A DNA stretch of 64,000 nucleotides, taken from the NCBI RefSeq assembly GCF_030823405.1, contig NZ_JAUSXC010000001.1:3207001-3271000 (forward strand), written 5' to 3'. Source of the DNA: Chryseobacterium ginsenosidimutans (GTDB lineage: Bacteria > Bacteroidota > Bacteroidia > Flavobacteriales > Weeksellaceae). The notes beneath the pieces were generated by a model that did not search any database, was not told the DNA's origin, and was given only the letters and a program-made list of their open reading frames with translations. This document shows positions 8,543 through 15,688 of the stretch, in pieces. The position numbers were made by a program, and so were the translations under genes. Each line of letters begins with the position of its first letter. Position 1 is the first letter of the stretch.

Positions 8543-8637
8543 TAGCCCCGATTGTAGCGGCATCCTTTTTTGTTGCGGCCGGAGCGAAGCGGAGGCCGTA
8601 ACAAAAAAGATATAGCGGAAAGCGGGATTAAGCTCCT
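8543..8637. repeat. REP-like dispersed repeat, copy 1 (95 bp)
   Basis: Starts TAGCCCCGAT and ends GCTCCT. The core is a 16-bp hairpin (8565-8580 with 8594-8609) around the loop GGAGCGAAGCGGA. A second 95-bp copy at 11381-11475 differs at seven positions. The right end overlaps the purM stop codon by two bases. I recall similar elements as common in flavobacterial intergenic DNA, but that is memory rather than a search. Confidence 0.8.
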
Positions 8638-9628
8638 AAAATTTTAAATCTATTTTTTCGCTTCCTTCTGTAATTTCTCCGATTTCGTAAGCATCGTCAA
8701 GAAGGTGTAATACTTTTTCCGCGTGTTCTGCGTCCACTACGACGATCATCCCAACACCCATGTTGAATGTTCCGAACATCTCTTCACGAGCTACACCTCC
8801 TCTTTTCTCCAATTCCAACATAATACTTGGAATTTTGATTTTTGAAGCGTCGATTGAAGCACAAAGTCCGTCACCAATAATTCTTGGAATATTTTCGTAC
8901 AATCCACCACCTGTAATGTGAGCGATACCTGCAACCTGTACTTCTTCAATCACCTTGTGAATATCTTTGTAATATAATCTAGTCGGAACTAAAAGTGTTT
9001 CATACAAAGGTTTTCCTTCGAATTCTTCTTCAAAATCCGGAAATACTTTTCTTACCAAAGAAAATCCGTTTGAATGGAAACCTGAACTTGGGAGAGCAAT
9101 GATTTTATTACCTGGTTTGATCTTAGAACCGTCGATAATCTGATCTTTTTCAACAATTCCTACACAAAATCCTGCAACATCATAATCTCCCGGCTGATAC
9201 ATTCCCGGCATTTCAGCAGTTTCCCCACCGATCAATGCGCAGTTGTTATCTTTACAAGCTGCCACCATTCCTAAAACGATCTCAGCAGCGATTTCAGAAT
9301 CTAATTTTCCGCACGCCAGATAATCTAAAAAGAACAATGGTTTTGCACCGTGACAAAGAATATCGTTTGCACACATTGCAAAACAATCTACTCCGATAGA
9401 ATCGTATTTTTTAGAATCTAAAGCTACTTTCAGCTTCGTTCCTACTCCATCAGTTCCTGAAACCAAAACAGGATTTTTGTATCCTCCGATCTCATAGAAA
9501 GCTCCAAAACTTCCCAAATGATTCAATACATTGGAATTGTGAGTTTCGCCCACTGCTTTCTTGATCTTATCAACGGTTTTGTATCCTTCTTCTTTGTCTA
9601 CTCCTGCTGATTTGTACGTGTTGCTCAT
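8636..9628 (-). CDS. purM: Phosphoribosylformylglycinamidine cyclo-ligase (AIR synthetase)
   Basis: Closes the imidazole ring of FGAM to make AIR. The 330 residues show the PurM signatures SGTDGVGTKLKVA (about 58-70), GGETAEMPGMY (about 138-148) and LPSSGFHSNGFSLVRK. The start MSNTYKSAGVDKEEG matches the usual PurM N-terminus, which includes part of the ATP-binding surface. It appears to be the first gene of the purM-purN-purH-purD series. Its stop codon touches a REP-like repeat, which may affect read-through to purN. Confidence 0.97.
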   Translation of the reverse strand: MSNTYKSAGVDKEEGYKTVDKIKKAVGETHNSNVLNHLGSFGAFYEIGGYKNPVLVSGTDGVGTKLKVALDSKKYDSIGVDCFAMCANDILCHGAKPLFFLDYLACGKLDSEIAAEIVLGMVAACKDNNCALIGGETAEMPGMYQPGDYDVAGFCVGIVEKDQIIDGSKIKPGNKIIALPSSGFHSNGFSLVRKVFPDFEEEFEGKPLYETLLVPTRLYYKDIHKVIEEVQVAGIAHITGGGLYENIPRIIGDGLCASIDASKIKIPSIMLELEKRGGVAREEMFGTFNMGVGMIVVVDAEHAEKVLHLLDDAYEIGEITEGSEKIDLKF

Positions 9629-9639
9629 GTTTTATTTAG

Positions 9640-9702
9640 ATTTTTAGATGCTATATCTCAGATTGCAGACTATTTGTAATCTAATATCCGGCATCTGATG
9701 TC
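9640..9702. repeat. Dispersed CAGA/TCTG imperfect palindrome, copy B
   Basis: Contains TCTCAGATTGCAGAC facing ATCCGGCATCTGATG, close to copy A, which has AATCTGGCATCTGACA. It lies within about 12 bases of the purM start, the same placement as copy A upstream of guaA. Confidence 0.5.
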
Positions 9703-9744
9703 CCTTATCTTTTATTACTTTTATATCAATTTTAGAAAATAAAA

Positions 9745-9774
9745 AAGCCGACAATCTTTGTAGATTATCGGCCA
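9745..9774 (-). terminator. Terminator downstream of the FMN reductase gene
   Basis: GCCGACAATCT (9747-9757) pairs with AGATTATCGGC (9762-9772 region); the one mismatch becomes a G-U pair on minus-strand RNA. The minus strand continues into a T-run, so it ends transcription coming from the gene at 9901-10452. Confidence 0.75.
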
Positions 9775-9900
9775 GTATTTTATCTCAGAATTTCAGAGCC
9801 CACAATTTTCCCTTTTTCGGAGAAATATTGATTATAAGAGGTCTGAATTTTCATCTTTTTTCTTTTTGCAAAGATATTAATTTTAAATTAATATTCAAAT

Positions 9901-10452
9901 CTATTTTTCAAGGATAGATTCAATAGCCGAAATTTTCTGAACTTTCTCTTTTAATTCACTGTCTTTCTCTTCATTAGAAATTTTTTGTGCCGATTTATCA
10001 AAATTATCATTAAAGAAAGGAAGCGTAAAAGTTTCTACAATATTTCCACCGTGAAGAGGGAAACGCTTTGTTGCAGCCTCCAAAACACCTGCTCCACCTC
10101 TTGCTCCTGGAGCTGTTGTCATCAATAGCATCGGTACTTCATTCCACACTGCTCTGTCTTTGATCCTCGAAGTCCAGTCGAAAACATTTTTGAATGCTGC
10201 AGAATAAGTTCCATTATGTTCGGATAACGAAACCAAAAGCATATCTGCATTGTCTATTTTTGCTGCGAAATTTTTTGCTTCCTGCGGAACTCCACTTTCA
10301 ACTTCTCTCTGATGTTTATAAATTGGCATTTCAAAATCGTTCATATCTACGATTTCTACTTCCGCATTTTCAAATAATGTGGTGGCATAAGTTACCAGCT
10401 GTCTATTGATTGATGAATCAGAATTACTTCCTGCTACTGCTAAAATTTTCAT
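9901..10452 (-). CDS. NAD(P)H-dependent FMN reductase family protein
   Basis: A 183-residue flavodoxin-like reductase. The FMN phosphate loop is at the N-terminus (AVAGSNSDSSINRQL, about 6-20) and LLVSLSEHNGTYSAAFKNVFDW (quoted as its core SEHNGTYSAAFKN, about 77-89) is the second flavin-contact segment. The family reduces FMN, quinones or azo compounds. It lies next to a pirin, an HxlR regulator and an azoreductase, which suggests a shared role in quinone or electrophile stress (inference). A -7 element at 10478-10485 gives it its own promoter, and a hairpin terminator follows. Confidence 0.88.
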   Translation of the reverse strand: MKILAVAGSNSDSSINRQLVTYATTLFENAEVEIVDMNDFEMPIYKHQREVESGVPQEAKNFAAKIDNADMLLVSLSEHNGTYSAAFKNVFDWTSRIKDRAVWNEVPMLLMTTAPGARGGAGVLEAATKRFPLHGGNIVETFTLPFFNDNFDKSAQKISNEEKDSELKEKVQKISAIESILEK

Positions 10453-10477
10453 TATTTTTTATCTGTTTTAAAGTTTA

Positions 10478-10485
10478 CAAATTTA
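10478..10485 (-). promoter_or_regulatory. -7 element for the FMN reductase gene
   Basis: Reads TAAATTTG on the minus strand, matching TAnnTTTG, about 25 bases before the start codon at 10450-10452. Confidence 0.5.
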
Positions 10486-10489
10486 ATTA

Positions 10490-11218
10490 TTATTTAAGAT
10501 AAGAAGGTAATTCCATTGGAACTTCCATTAAAAGAATTTCGGCATCTTCAACTGCCTCAATATTAAAGCTTTGAGTATCCCATATTCCTAACCCATCTTT
10601 TTCATTTAAAATTCTGTCACCCACTTTTGCACTTCCTTTCAACACAAAAGCGTAGACTCCGTTTCCTTTTTTGTTGAGTGTATAATTTTTACCGTTTCCT
10701 TTAGTGAAATTAGCTAAATTAAACCATGCATCCTGATGAATCCAAACGCCGTCGTCATTTTTGTTCGGCGATAAAATCTGTTGAAAACCATTAATTTTTT
10801 CTCCTTCTTTAATACTTTTCTGATCATATCTCGGTTCAACATTTTCTTCTTTTGGAAAAATCCAGATCTGTAAAAACTTTACAGCTTCATCTTTATTTTT
10901 GTTGTATTCACTATGCATTACACCTGTTCCGGCACTCATCACCTGAATTTCTCCTTTTTTGATAACAGCAGTCGTTCCCATCGAATCTTTATGTTCCAGA
11001 TCGCCTTCCAAAGGAATTGAAATGATTTCCATATTTTTGTGAGGGTGCGTTCCAAATCCCATTCCCTGAGAAACGGTGTCATCATTCAACACTCTCAACA
11101 CTCCGAAATGTGATCTTTCTGTATTTTGATAGTTCGCAAAACTGAATGTATGATAACTATTTAACCAACCATGATTGGCATGACCTCTTGTATCTGCTTT
11201 ATGATATACTGTTTTCAT
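10490..11218 (-). CDS. Pirin family protein (YhaK/YhhW type)
   Basis: A 242-residue bicupin. The N-terminal cupin has the pirin metal motif GFGTHPHKNMEIISIPLEG (about 55-73), with His residues and Glu positioned for Fe binding, and GVMHSEYNKNKDEAVKFLQI follows at about 100-119. Family members include quercetin dioxygenases and redox sensors. The gene lies between the FMN reductase and a REP-like repeat downstream of HxlR, all on the minus strand. A -7 element at 11239-11246 suggests its own promoter. The substrate is unknown. Confidence 0.92.
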   Translation of the reverse strand: MKTVYHKADTRGHANHGWLNSYHTFSFANYQNTERSHFGVLRVLNDDTVSQGMGFGTHPHKNMEIISIPLEGDLEHKDSMGTTAVIKKGEIQVMSAGTGVMHSEYNKNKDEAVKFLQIWIFPKEENVEPRYDQKSIKEGEKINGFQQILSPNKNDDGVWIHQDAWFNLANFTKGNGKNYTLNKKGNGVYAFVLKGSAKVGDRILNEKDGLGIWDTQSFNIEAVEDAEILLMEVPMELPSYLK

Positions 11219-11238
11219 ATTGTTAATTATTTATAGTA

Positions 11239-11246
11239 CAAATTTA
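11239..11246 (-). promoter_or_regulatory. -7 element for the pirin gene
   Basis: Reads TAAATTTG on the minus strand, 20 bases upstream of the start codon. No clear -33 box was found. Confidence 0.5.
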
Positions 11247-11316
11247 CGGCTTGCAGATAGGGAAAATGTTGACGTAGGATAAGAAACGTGAGAGGTATTT
11301 TTTATAATGATTGTTA

Positions 11317-11340
11317 AGATTTCTACGGAATGACAAATTG
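11317..11340. repeat. Short dispersed repeat, copy 2
   Basis: AGATTTCTACGGAATGACAA matches the segment at 7867-7886 with two changes. It is 40 bases from the REP-like copy at 11381. Confidence 0.4.
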
Positions 11341-11380
11341 GGTGGTTATTGTGTATGATTAAAAAGAACGACAAATACCC

Positions 11381-11475
11381 TAGCCCCGATTGGAGCGACA
11401 TCCTTTTTTGTTGCGGCTGGAGCGAAGCGGAAGCCGTAACAAAAAAGATATAGCGGAAAGCGGGAAATAGCTCCT
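11381..11475. repeat. REP-like dispersed repeat, copy 2 (95 bp)
   Basis: Same length and ends as copy 1 at 8543-8637. In the stem the pair C8580-G8594 of copy 1 is replaced by T11418-A11432 here, a compensatory change that preserves pairing. Like copy 1, it lies between two minus-strand genes. Confidence 0.8.
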
Positions 11476-11509
11476 GAACAATAAATAATTGGTAATGAGT
11501 ATTATTTTT

Positions 11510-11890
11510 CTAGTCGTTTTTCTCAACTTCTGCCGGACTTCCGAAAATATGCTTACGGTGATTTTCGCCCCAGTCTTTTAAAGATTCTACGACTGGCCTT
11601 AGTGTCTTTGTGTGTGCAGTAGGAAAATATTCAATACTTACGGGATAGGTATCTTTGACCAACCTTTCAACCAACCCATTTTGTTCAAGCTCTTTTAATT
11701 CTTTGGCTAACACCTTTGAAGTAAGTTTCGGAATACTTCTTTCAATTTCAGTAAAACGTCTGTTTCCAGCATCTAAAGAAATAATAATCTGCAGTTTCCA
11801 CTTGCCATTGATAACATCTAAGGTATCACGAACCGGCTTTAATGCATGCATGCAATCTTTATGATTATGTTGTTTTTCCATTTTTTTCAC
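11510..11890 (-). CDS. HxlR (DUF24) family winged-helix regulator
   Basis: A 126-residue regulator with the HxlR signature: DVINGKWKLQIIISLDAGNR (about 25-44), RFTEIERSIPKLTSKVLAKE (recognition helix region) and NGLVERLVKDTYPVSIEY (wing). It has a single Cys, C13 in NHKDCMHALKPV, at the position where redox-sensing relatives such as Bacillus YodB carry their reactive thiol. It is divergent from an azoreductase, the same pairing as YodB with AzoR1. An 14-bp dyad in the 80-base gap is the probable operator. The start may be M1 or M4. Confidence 0.93.
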   Translation of the reverse strand: MKKMEKQHNHKDCMHALKPVRDTLDVINGKWKLQIIISLDAGNRRFTEIERSIPKLTSKVLAKELKELEQNGLVERLVKDTYPVSIEYFPTAHTKTLRPVVESLKDWGENHRKHIFGSPAEVEKND

Positions 11891-11910
11891 TTTCCTTTAG
11901 GTAACTGCTA

Positions 11911-11924
11911 TACTTTGGAAAGTA
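11911..11924. promoter_or_regulatory. Probable HxlR operator
   Basis: TACTTTGGAAAGTA is a perfect dyad (TACTTT/AAAGTA, 2-base centre) in the hxlR-azoreductase intergenic region. It covers the TTTG that serves as the azoreductase -33 box, so binding would repress that promoter. Confidence 0.65.
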
Positions 11925-11941
11925 AATTTACAATAATTTTG
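11914..11941 (+). promoter_or_regulatory. Azoreductase promoter
   Basis: TTTG at 11914-11917 and TAATTTTG at 11934-11941 are spaced by 16 bases, slightly shorter than usual for Bacteroidota promoters. The -7 element ends 29 bases before the ATG at 11971. Confidence 0.55.
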
Positions 11942-11970
11942 TCAATTATAAAACGAAAAATTTCAACAAA

Positions 11971-12567
11971 ATGGCAAACATTTTAAATATCCAGTCAAGT
12001 ATCAGCGGAGAAAATTCTGTGAGCAACAAACTTTCTCAAGCCGTTATCAACCAATTACTGAAAAAAAATCCTGACAGCAAAGTTGTTGTTCGCGATTTGG
12101 CTTCTAACCCTATTCCCCATTTGGAAATTCATCATTTCAGTGCTGCGAGAATTGCAGATGAAGAAAAAAATGACGAACAAAAAGAAGCTTCAAAATATTC
12201 TGACGAATCATTACAGCAAATTCAGGAAGCTGATATTATTGTAATCGGTGTTCCTTTCTATAACTTCACTTTCCCATCAACATTGAAATCATGGATCGAC
12301 AGTATTGCCGTTGCCGGAAAAACTTTCTCTTATGCAGACGGAACACCAAAAGGTCTTCTTCAAAATAAGAAATTATATTTAAATTTTGCAGTTGGAGGTG
12401 TTTACGAAAACGGACTTATTGAAAATATGGAGCATTATCTAAAAACTTTATTCGCCTTCATGGGAATTACTGATGTCGAAGTTTTCCAATCTCAGGGATT
12501 GATGGTTCCTCAATTGAAAGATGAGAATTTAGCTAAAACAGTGGCGAAAATTGAAGAATTAGTTTAA
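11971..12567 (+). CDS. azoR: FMN-dependent NADH-azoreductase
   Basis: A 198-residue flavodoxin-fold enzyme that reduces quinones and azo compounds with NADH. The FMN phosphate loop is NIQSSISGENSVSNKL (about 6-21). The segment GVPFYNFTFPSTLKSWIDSI (about 94-113) is the hallmark of AzoR, and AVGGVYENG is the second flavin loop. It is transcribed away from the HxlR regulator, with a dyad operator over its -33 box, so induction by electrophiles or quinones is likely. Downstream lies a MITE-like palindromic element before the convergent MFS gene. Confidence 0.94.
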   Translation: MANILNIQSSISGENSVSNKLSQAVINQLLKKNPDSKVVVRDLASNPIPHLEIHHFSAARIADEEKNDEQKEASKYSDESLQQIQEADIIVIGVPFYNFTFPSTLKSWIDSIAVAGKTFSYADGTPKGLLQNKKLYLNFAVGGVYENGLIENMEHYLKTLFAFMGITDVEVFQSQGLMVPQLKDENLAKTVAKIEELV

Positions 12568-12627
12568 TTTAAACTATGATAAAATTAACAATTAAGATCA
12601 AAATTAAGTTGTTAAGATTGAATTTAT

Positions 12628-12801
12628 TTTAACCACAAAAGGAACAAAAGATTAACACATTAGTTATTTAAGTTCATCATGAACTGCAAATAAGAACACA
12701 TAAGTTTTAAAAATCTTGATTTTTATTCTTTTGCAAACTTTTGTTTTCAAAATAGCTAAACTTTAAAAGCAATAATATCTTTTGTGCCTTTTGTGGTTAA
12801 A
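12628..12801. mobile_element. MITE-like element with 25-bp terminal inverted repeats
   Basis: Left end TTTAACCACAAAAGGAACAA (from 12628) and the reverse complement of the right end (to 12801) match over 25 bases with one mismatch. The 174-bp unit has no reading frame and contains a smaller dyad, AGTTCAT/ATGAACT (12671-12685). It fills the gap between convergent azoR and the MFS gene. A nonautonomous mobile element is inferred; no transposase is in the window. I could not identify a clear target duplication. Confidence 0.6.
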
Positions 12802-12804
12802 TTT

Positions 12805-13971
12805 TTAAAAGGCTTCTTTTATTTTAGAATTTCTTTTTAAATAGAAAAGGAGAACACAGATGAGAATCATACAAACAATCAGAAACCGGAAAATAACATT
12901 GGTTTGATTGGAAAAATTCCCCAAAACGTTGGTTATTATTCCGGTTCCGATTTGGTTGGCTGCCATTAAAAATCCGGAAACCAAGACTGATAATGTGGGA
13001 AATTCTACCGTTCCCCAACCGATAGATCCCGGAAATATACTTCCCATGAAAAATCCGATCAAAAACATCATTACTATTATGATATTTACATTAGGATAAA
13101 TTAATAGTAAAAAAAGTAATCCTGCAACAATCAAAGGAGTGACAAGGAAAAGGTACGAAAGATCATTGTTTCTTGAGAAAATCCCGAAAAGCAGACGGTT
13201 TAAAGCTATTCCGCCCCAAAATAATGATAATCCCAAGCTCGCTTTATTATTATCTAATCCCTGATTTTTAAGAATTATCGCACCAAAACTTCCGAAAGTC
13301 CCTTCAATAAAGCCGTATAAAACGATTACGATAAAGAAAATCCACAATTTTGATGGAATTTTAAAATGCTTGGGTAGTTCGAAAAATGTTCCTTTTTCAA
13401 GTTTTAAAAATAAAAACAGGATAAAAATTATTGTCACCAAAAGAAATATACTTGCAGGAACATACATCCAGTTTTTCACATTTCCTATTAAATTCATCAT
13501 CATTGGAGAAGTTGACGTTCCCAATCCCACCAAAAACTGTAATATTAAAATTGCGGAAGATTTATTTTTTTCAAATAAACTTGCTGCTAAAGGATTTAAA
13601 GTTGTAATTGAAAGACCGAAACCTGAACCTGTGAATGCCACCAAAACCATTAATATCGGAAATAATAAGGATTTATCGTTCATGAAAAACTGAAGCATCC
13701 ATAAAACTCCTGTTGAAGTAATCATTAATAATAATCCGACCACCAAAACGATTTTTGGCCCAAATTTATTCACCAAAAACGGAGCTCCCAAACACGAAAT
13801 GATAATACAAATCACCTGCGGAATGAATAAACTCCCAAACTGCGATGATGAAAGCCCAAAAAGTGAAGAATCTATAAAAGCTGTCCCCAAAGCCGGAAAT
13901 ACCACAAAATTAACTCCCGTAAAGAAAGCTAATAAAAAGATGATGACGATTTGGACTATCCTGGAATTCAT
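12805..13971 (-). CDS. MFS transporter (unassigned substrate)
   Basis: A 388-residue, 12-helix major facilitator protein: the N-terminus IVQIVIIFLLAFFTGVNFVV is helix 1, and LVNKFGPKIVLVVGLLL is the family's loop 2-3 region. The start codon overlaps the GMC oxidoreductase stop by 4 bases (13968-13971), so the two are translationally coupled and may act on the same compound. No substrate can be assigned. The stop is only three bases from the right end of the MITE-like element. Confidence 0.88.
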   Translation of the reverse strand: MNSRIVQIVIIFLLAFFTGVNFVVFPALGTAFIDSSLFGLSSSQFGSLFIPQVICIIISCLGAPFLVNKFGPKIVLVVGLLLMITSTGVLWMLQFFMNDKSLLFPILMVLVAFTGSGFGLSITTLNPLAASLFEKNKSSAILILQFLVGLGTSTSPMMMNLIGNVKNWMYVPASIFLLVTIIFILFLFLKLEKGTFFELPKHFKIPSKLWIFFIVIVLYGFIEGTFGSFGAIILKNQGLDNNKASLGLSLFWGGIALNRLLFGIFSRNNDLSYLFLVTPLIVAGLLFLLLIYPNVNIIIVMMFLIGFFMGSIFPGSIGWGTVEFPTLSVLVSGFLMAANQIGTGIITNVLGNFSNQTNVIFRFLIVCMILICVLLFYLKRNSKIKEAF

Positions 13972-15500
13972 AATCTCAGAACATTATTTTTAAGATGATC
14001 TCCTACCCTCAAAGCCATTGCAATGATTGTAAGGGCAGGATTTACAGCACCGCTTGACACGAAAAATCCACCATCAACAATGTACAGGTTTTCTAAATCA
14101 TGTGCTTTACAATTTGTATCTACAACTGAATTTTTAGGATCTAATCCCATTTTTGTAGTTCCGTTTTGATGAGCAGGTGAAGCAATATCCATCCCTTTGC
14201 TGAAATAAATGCCTTTAAATAAAAAGCTTTCAAATTTCCCGGAAGCTTTTAAGGCTTTAATTAATTCTGCTTTCAACAATTCATGCCCCTTTTCGTTATT
14301 TGAACTGTAAGTGATTTTAATTTGTCCGTTTTCCACTGTCACTCTATTTTCAGGATCGGGCAAATCCTCTGAAGTCAACCAAAAATCTACGGCGTGCTGT
14401 GCCATTAATTCAAACGTAAAACCCGGTGCAGCAATCGGACTGTCTGCTTTTATCTGATGTTCATCAGATTTTCCAAGCATCTGGATGTGCCCCAACGGAA
14501 ATTCATAATCTTTATTGGCGTGGTAAAAATCATTGATTCCGAATGTCTTTCCGAATTTTGTGTGATTAGGTTCTGTGTATAACGCGACCAATGCAGAATT
14601 TTGATGGAACATATAATTTCTGCCTACCTGATCTGATGAATTAGCAAGACCATTTGGGAATTTGTCACTTTTACTTTCCAAAAGAAGTGCCGCTGAATTG
14701 ATTGCTCCTGCAGAAAGAATAATTACATCTGAAGTCAATATTTTTGTTTCTCCGTTTTGTTCGACAACAATTTCAGTGATTTTGGTTCCATCTTCGTTTG
14801 CATTTAATCTCAAAACCTTTGTATTGACCATTAATTCAACATTTGGATGTTCCAATGCTTTTGCTAACGAACACAGATGAGCATCGCCTTTTCTTTCGGC
14901 TGCATCGGGAAAACCGTCGAAGCGGTCTAAAGTATAAGGTGGATTAGCTGTTTCGTGGGGTTTAAAATTAACTCCAATCGGTAAATTGAACGGATGCCAT
15001 CCATAATCAATTAACTCATCAACGACTTCCTGAATTCTCGGTTCGTGCGGCAAAGGCGGATTAGTATAAGGTTCAGAATCAAAAGGTTCAGTAGGATCTG
15101 ACCCTCTTTTTCCATGAACATGAAAAAGCTTCTCTGCTTCAAGATAATAATCCTTTAAATCCTGATATTGAATAGGCCAAGCCGGAGAGATTCCGCCATA
15201 ATGGTGTATTTCTTTAAAATCTTGTTCTCTTAAACGAAACAAAGCGGCCCCGTAAAATTTGGTGTTTCCGCCCACGCTATAATGCATTCCGGGACGAAAC
15301 GGCTTGTTGTGCTTATCAAGCCACAAATCTGTGGTTGTATATCTGTTTTTCTGGAAGACTTCTACAGAATCCCAGTTCTCTTTTTCTACGGGAATATAAT
15401 CTCCTCTTTCAATCACAAGAATATTTTTTCCGCTATCTGCCAATCGATAAGCCATTGTTGCGCCTCCTGCCCCGCTTCCTATTATAATGATGTCGTACAT
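13968..15500 (-). CDS. GMC-family FAD-dependent oxidoreductase
   Basis: A 510-residue flavoenzyme. The FAD-binding GxGxxG is at the N-terminus (DIIIIGSGAGGATMAYRLA, residues 3-21), with the ribose-binding Glu in VIERGD. The GMC features GGNTKFYGAALFR (about 77-89), LSAGAINSAALLLES (signature 2) and the C-terminal GTTKMGLDP and GAVNPALTIIAMAL segments are present. It resembles the bacterial gluconate/choline-dehydrogenase type. No secretion signal is visible, so it is probably cytoplasmic. Coupled to the MFS gene downstream. The substrate, likely an alcohol or sugar, is unknown. Confidence 0.92.
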   Translation of the reverse strand: MYDIIIIGSGAGGATMAYRLADSGKNILVIERGDYIPVEKENWDSVEVFQKNRYTTTDLWLDKHNKPFRPGMHYSVGGNTKFYGAALFRLREQDFKEIHHYGGISPAWPIQYQDLKDYYLEAEKLFHVHGKRGSDPTEPFDSEPYTNPPLPHEPRIQEVVDELIDYGWHPFNLPIGVNFKPHETANPPYTLDRFDGFPDAAERKGDAHLCSLAKALEHPNVELMVNTKVLRLNANEDGTKITEIVVEQNGETKILTSDVIILSAGAINSAALLLESKSDKFPNGLANSSDQVGRNYMFHQNSALVALYTEPNHTKFGKTFGINDFYHANKDYEFPLGHIQMLGKSDEHQIKADSPIAAPGFTFELMAQHAVDFWLTSEDLPDPENRVTVENGQIKITYSSNNEKGHELLKAELIKALKASGKFESFLFKGIYFSKGMDIASPAHQNGTTKMGLDPKNSVVDTNCKAHDLENLYIVDGGFFVSSGAVNPALTIIAMALRVGDHLKNNVLRL

Positions 15501-15534
15501 TTTAAAAATTTAATCAATCTAAATTAGAGATTTA

Positions 15535-15550
15535 AAACCTTGACAAGCTT
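15535..15550. repeat. Half copy of the AAACCTTGACAAG palindrome
   Basis: AAACCTTGACAAGCTT matches the right arm of the palindrome at 8495-8527 except for one missing G. The left arm is not present here. Confidence 0.4.
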
Positions 15551-15629
15551 AATAAAAAATTAAATTTCAATAGATTATATGAATGGATGTTGAAAGTTAT
15601 ATCGTAAATACTATACTTAATATAAATGA

Positions 15630-15653
15630 AAAAGCGGACCAAAGCCCGCTTTT
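15630..15653 (-). terminator. Terminator of the starch-utilisation operon
   Basis: AAAAGCGG and CCGCTTTT pair around an 8-base loop just after the last gene (stop at 15689). The T-run is short. A nearly identical hairpin occurs at 19579-19599 inside the operon. Confidence 0.6.
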
Positions 15654-15688
15654 AATGTTTATCTTGAAATAATTATGGTAAGTTGTAA

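Noticed and set aside
8483-8563. N-terminal extension of purN to 8563
   Set aside because: The extra codons are encoded by a palindrome and a REP-like repeat; the normal PurN start is the ATG at 8480-8482.
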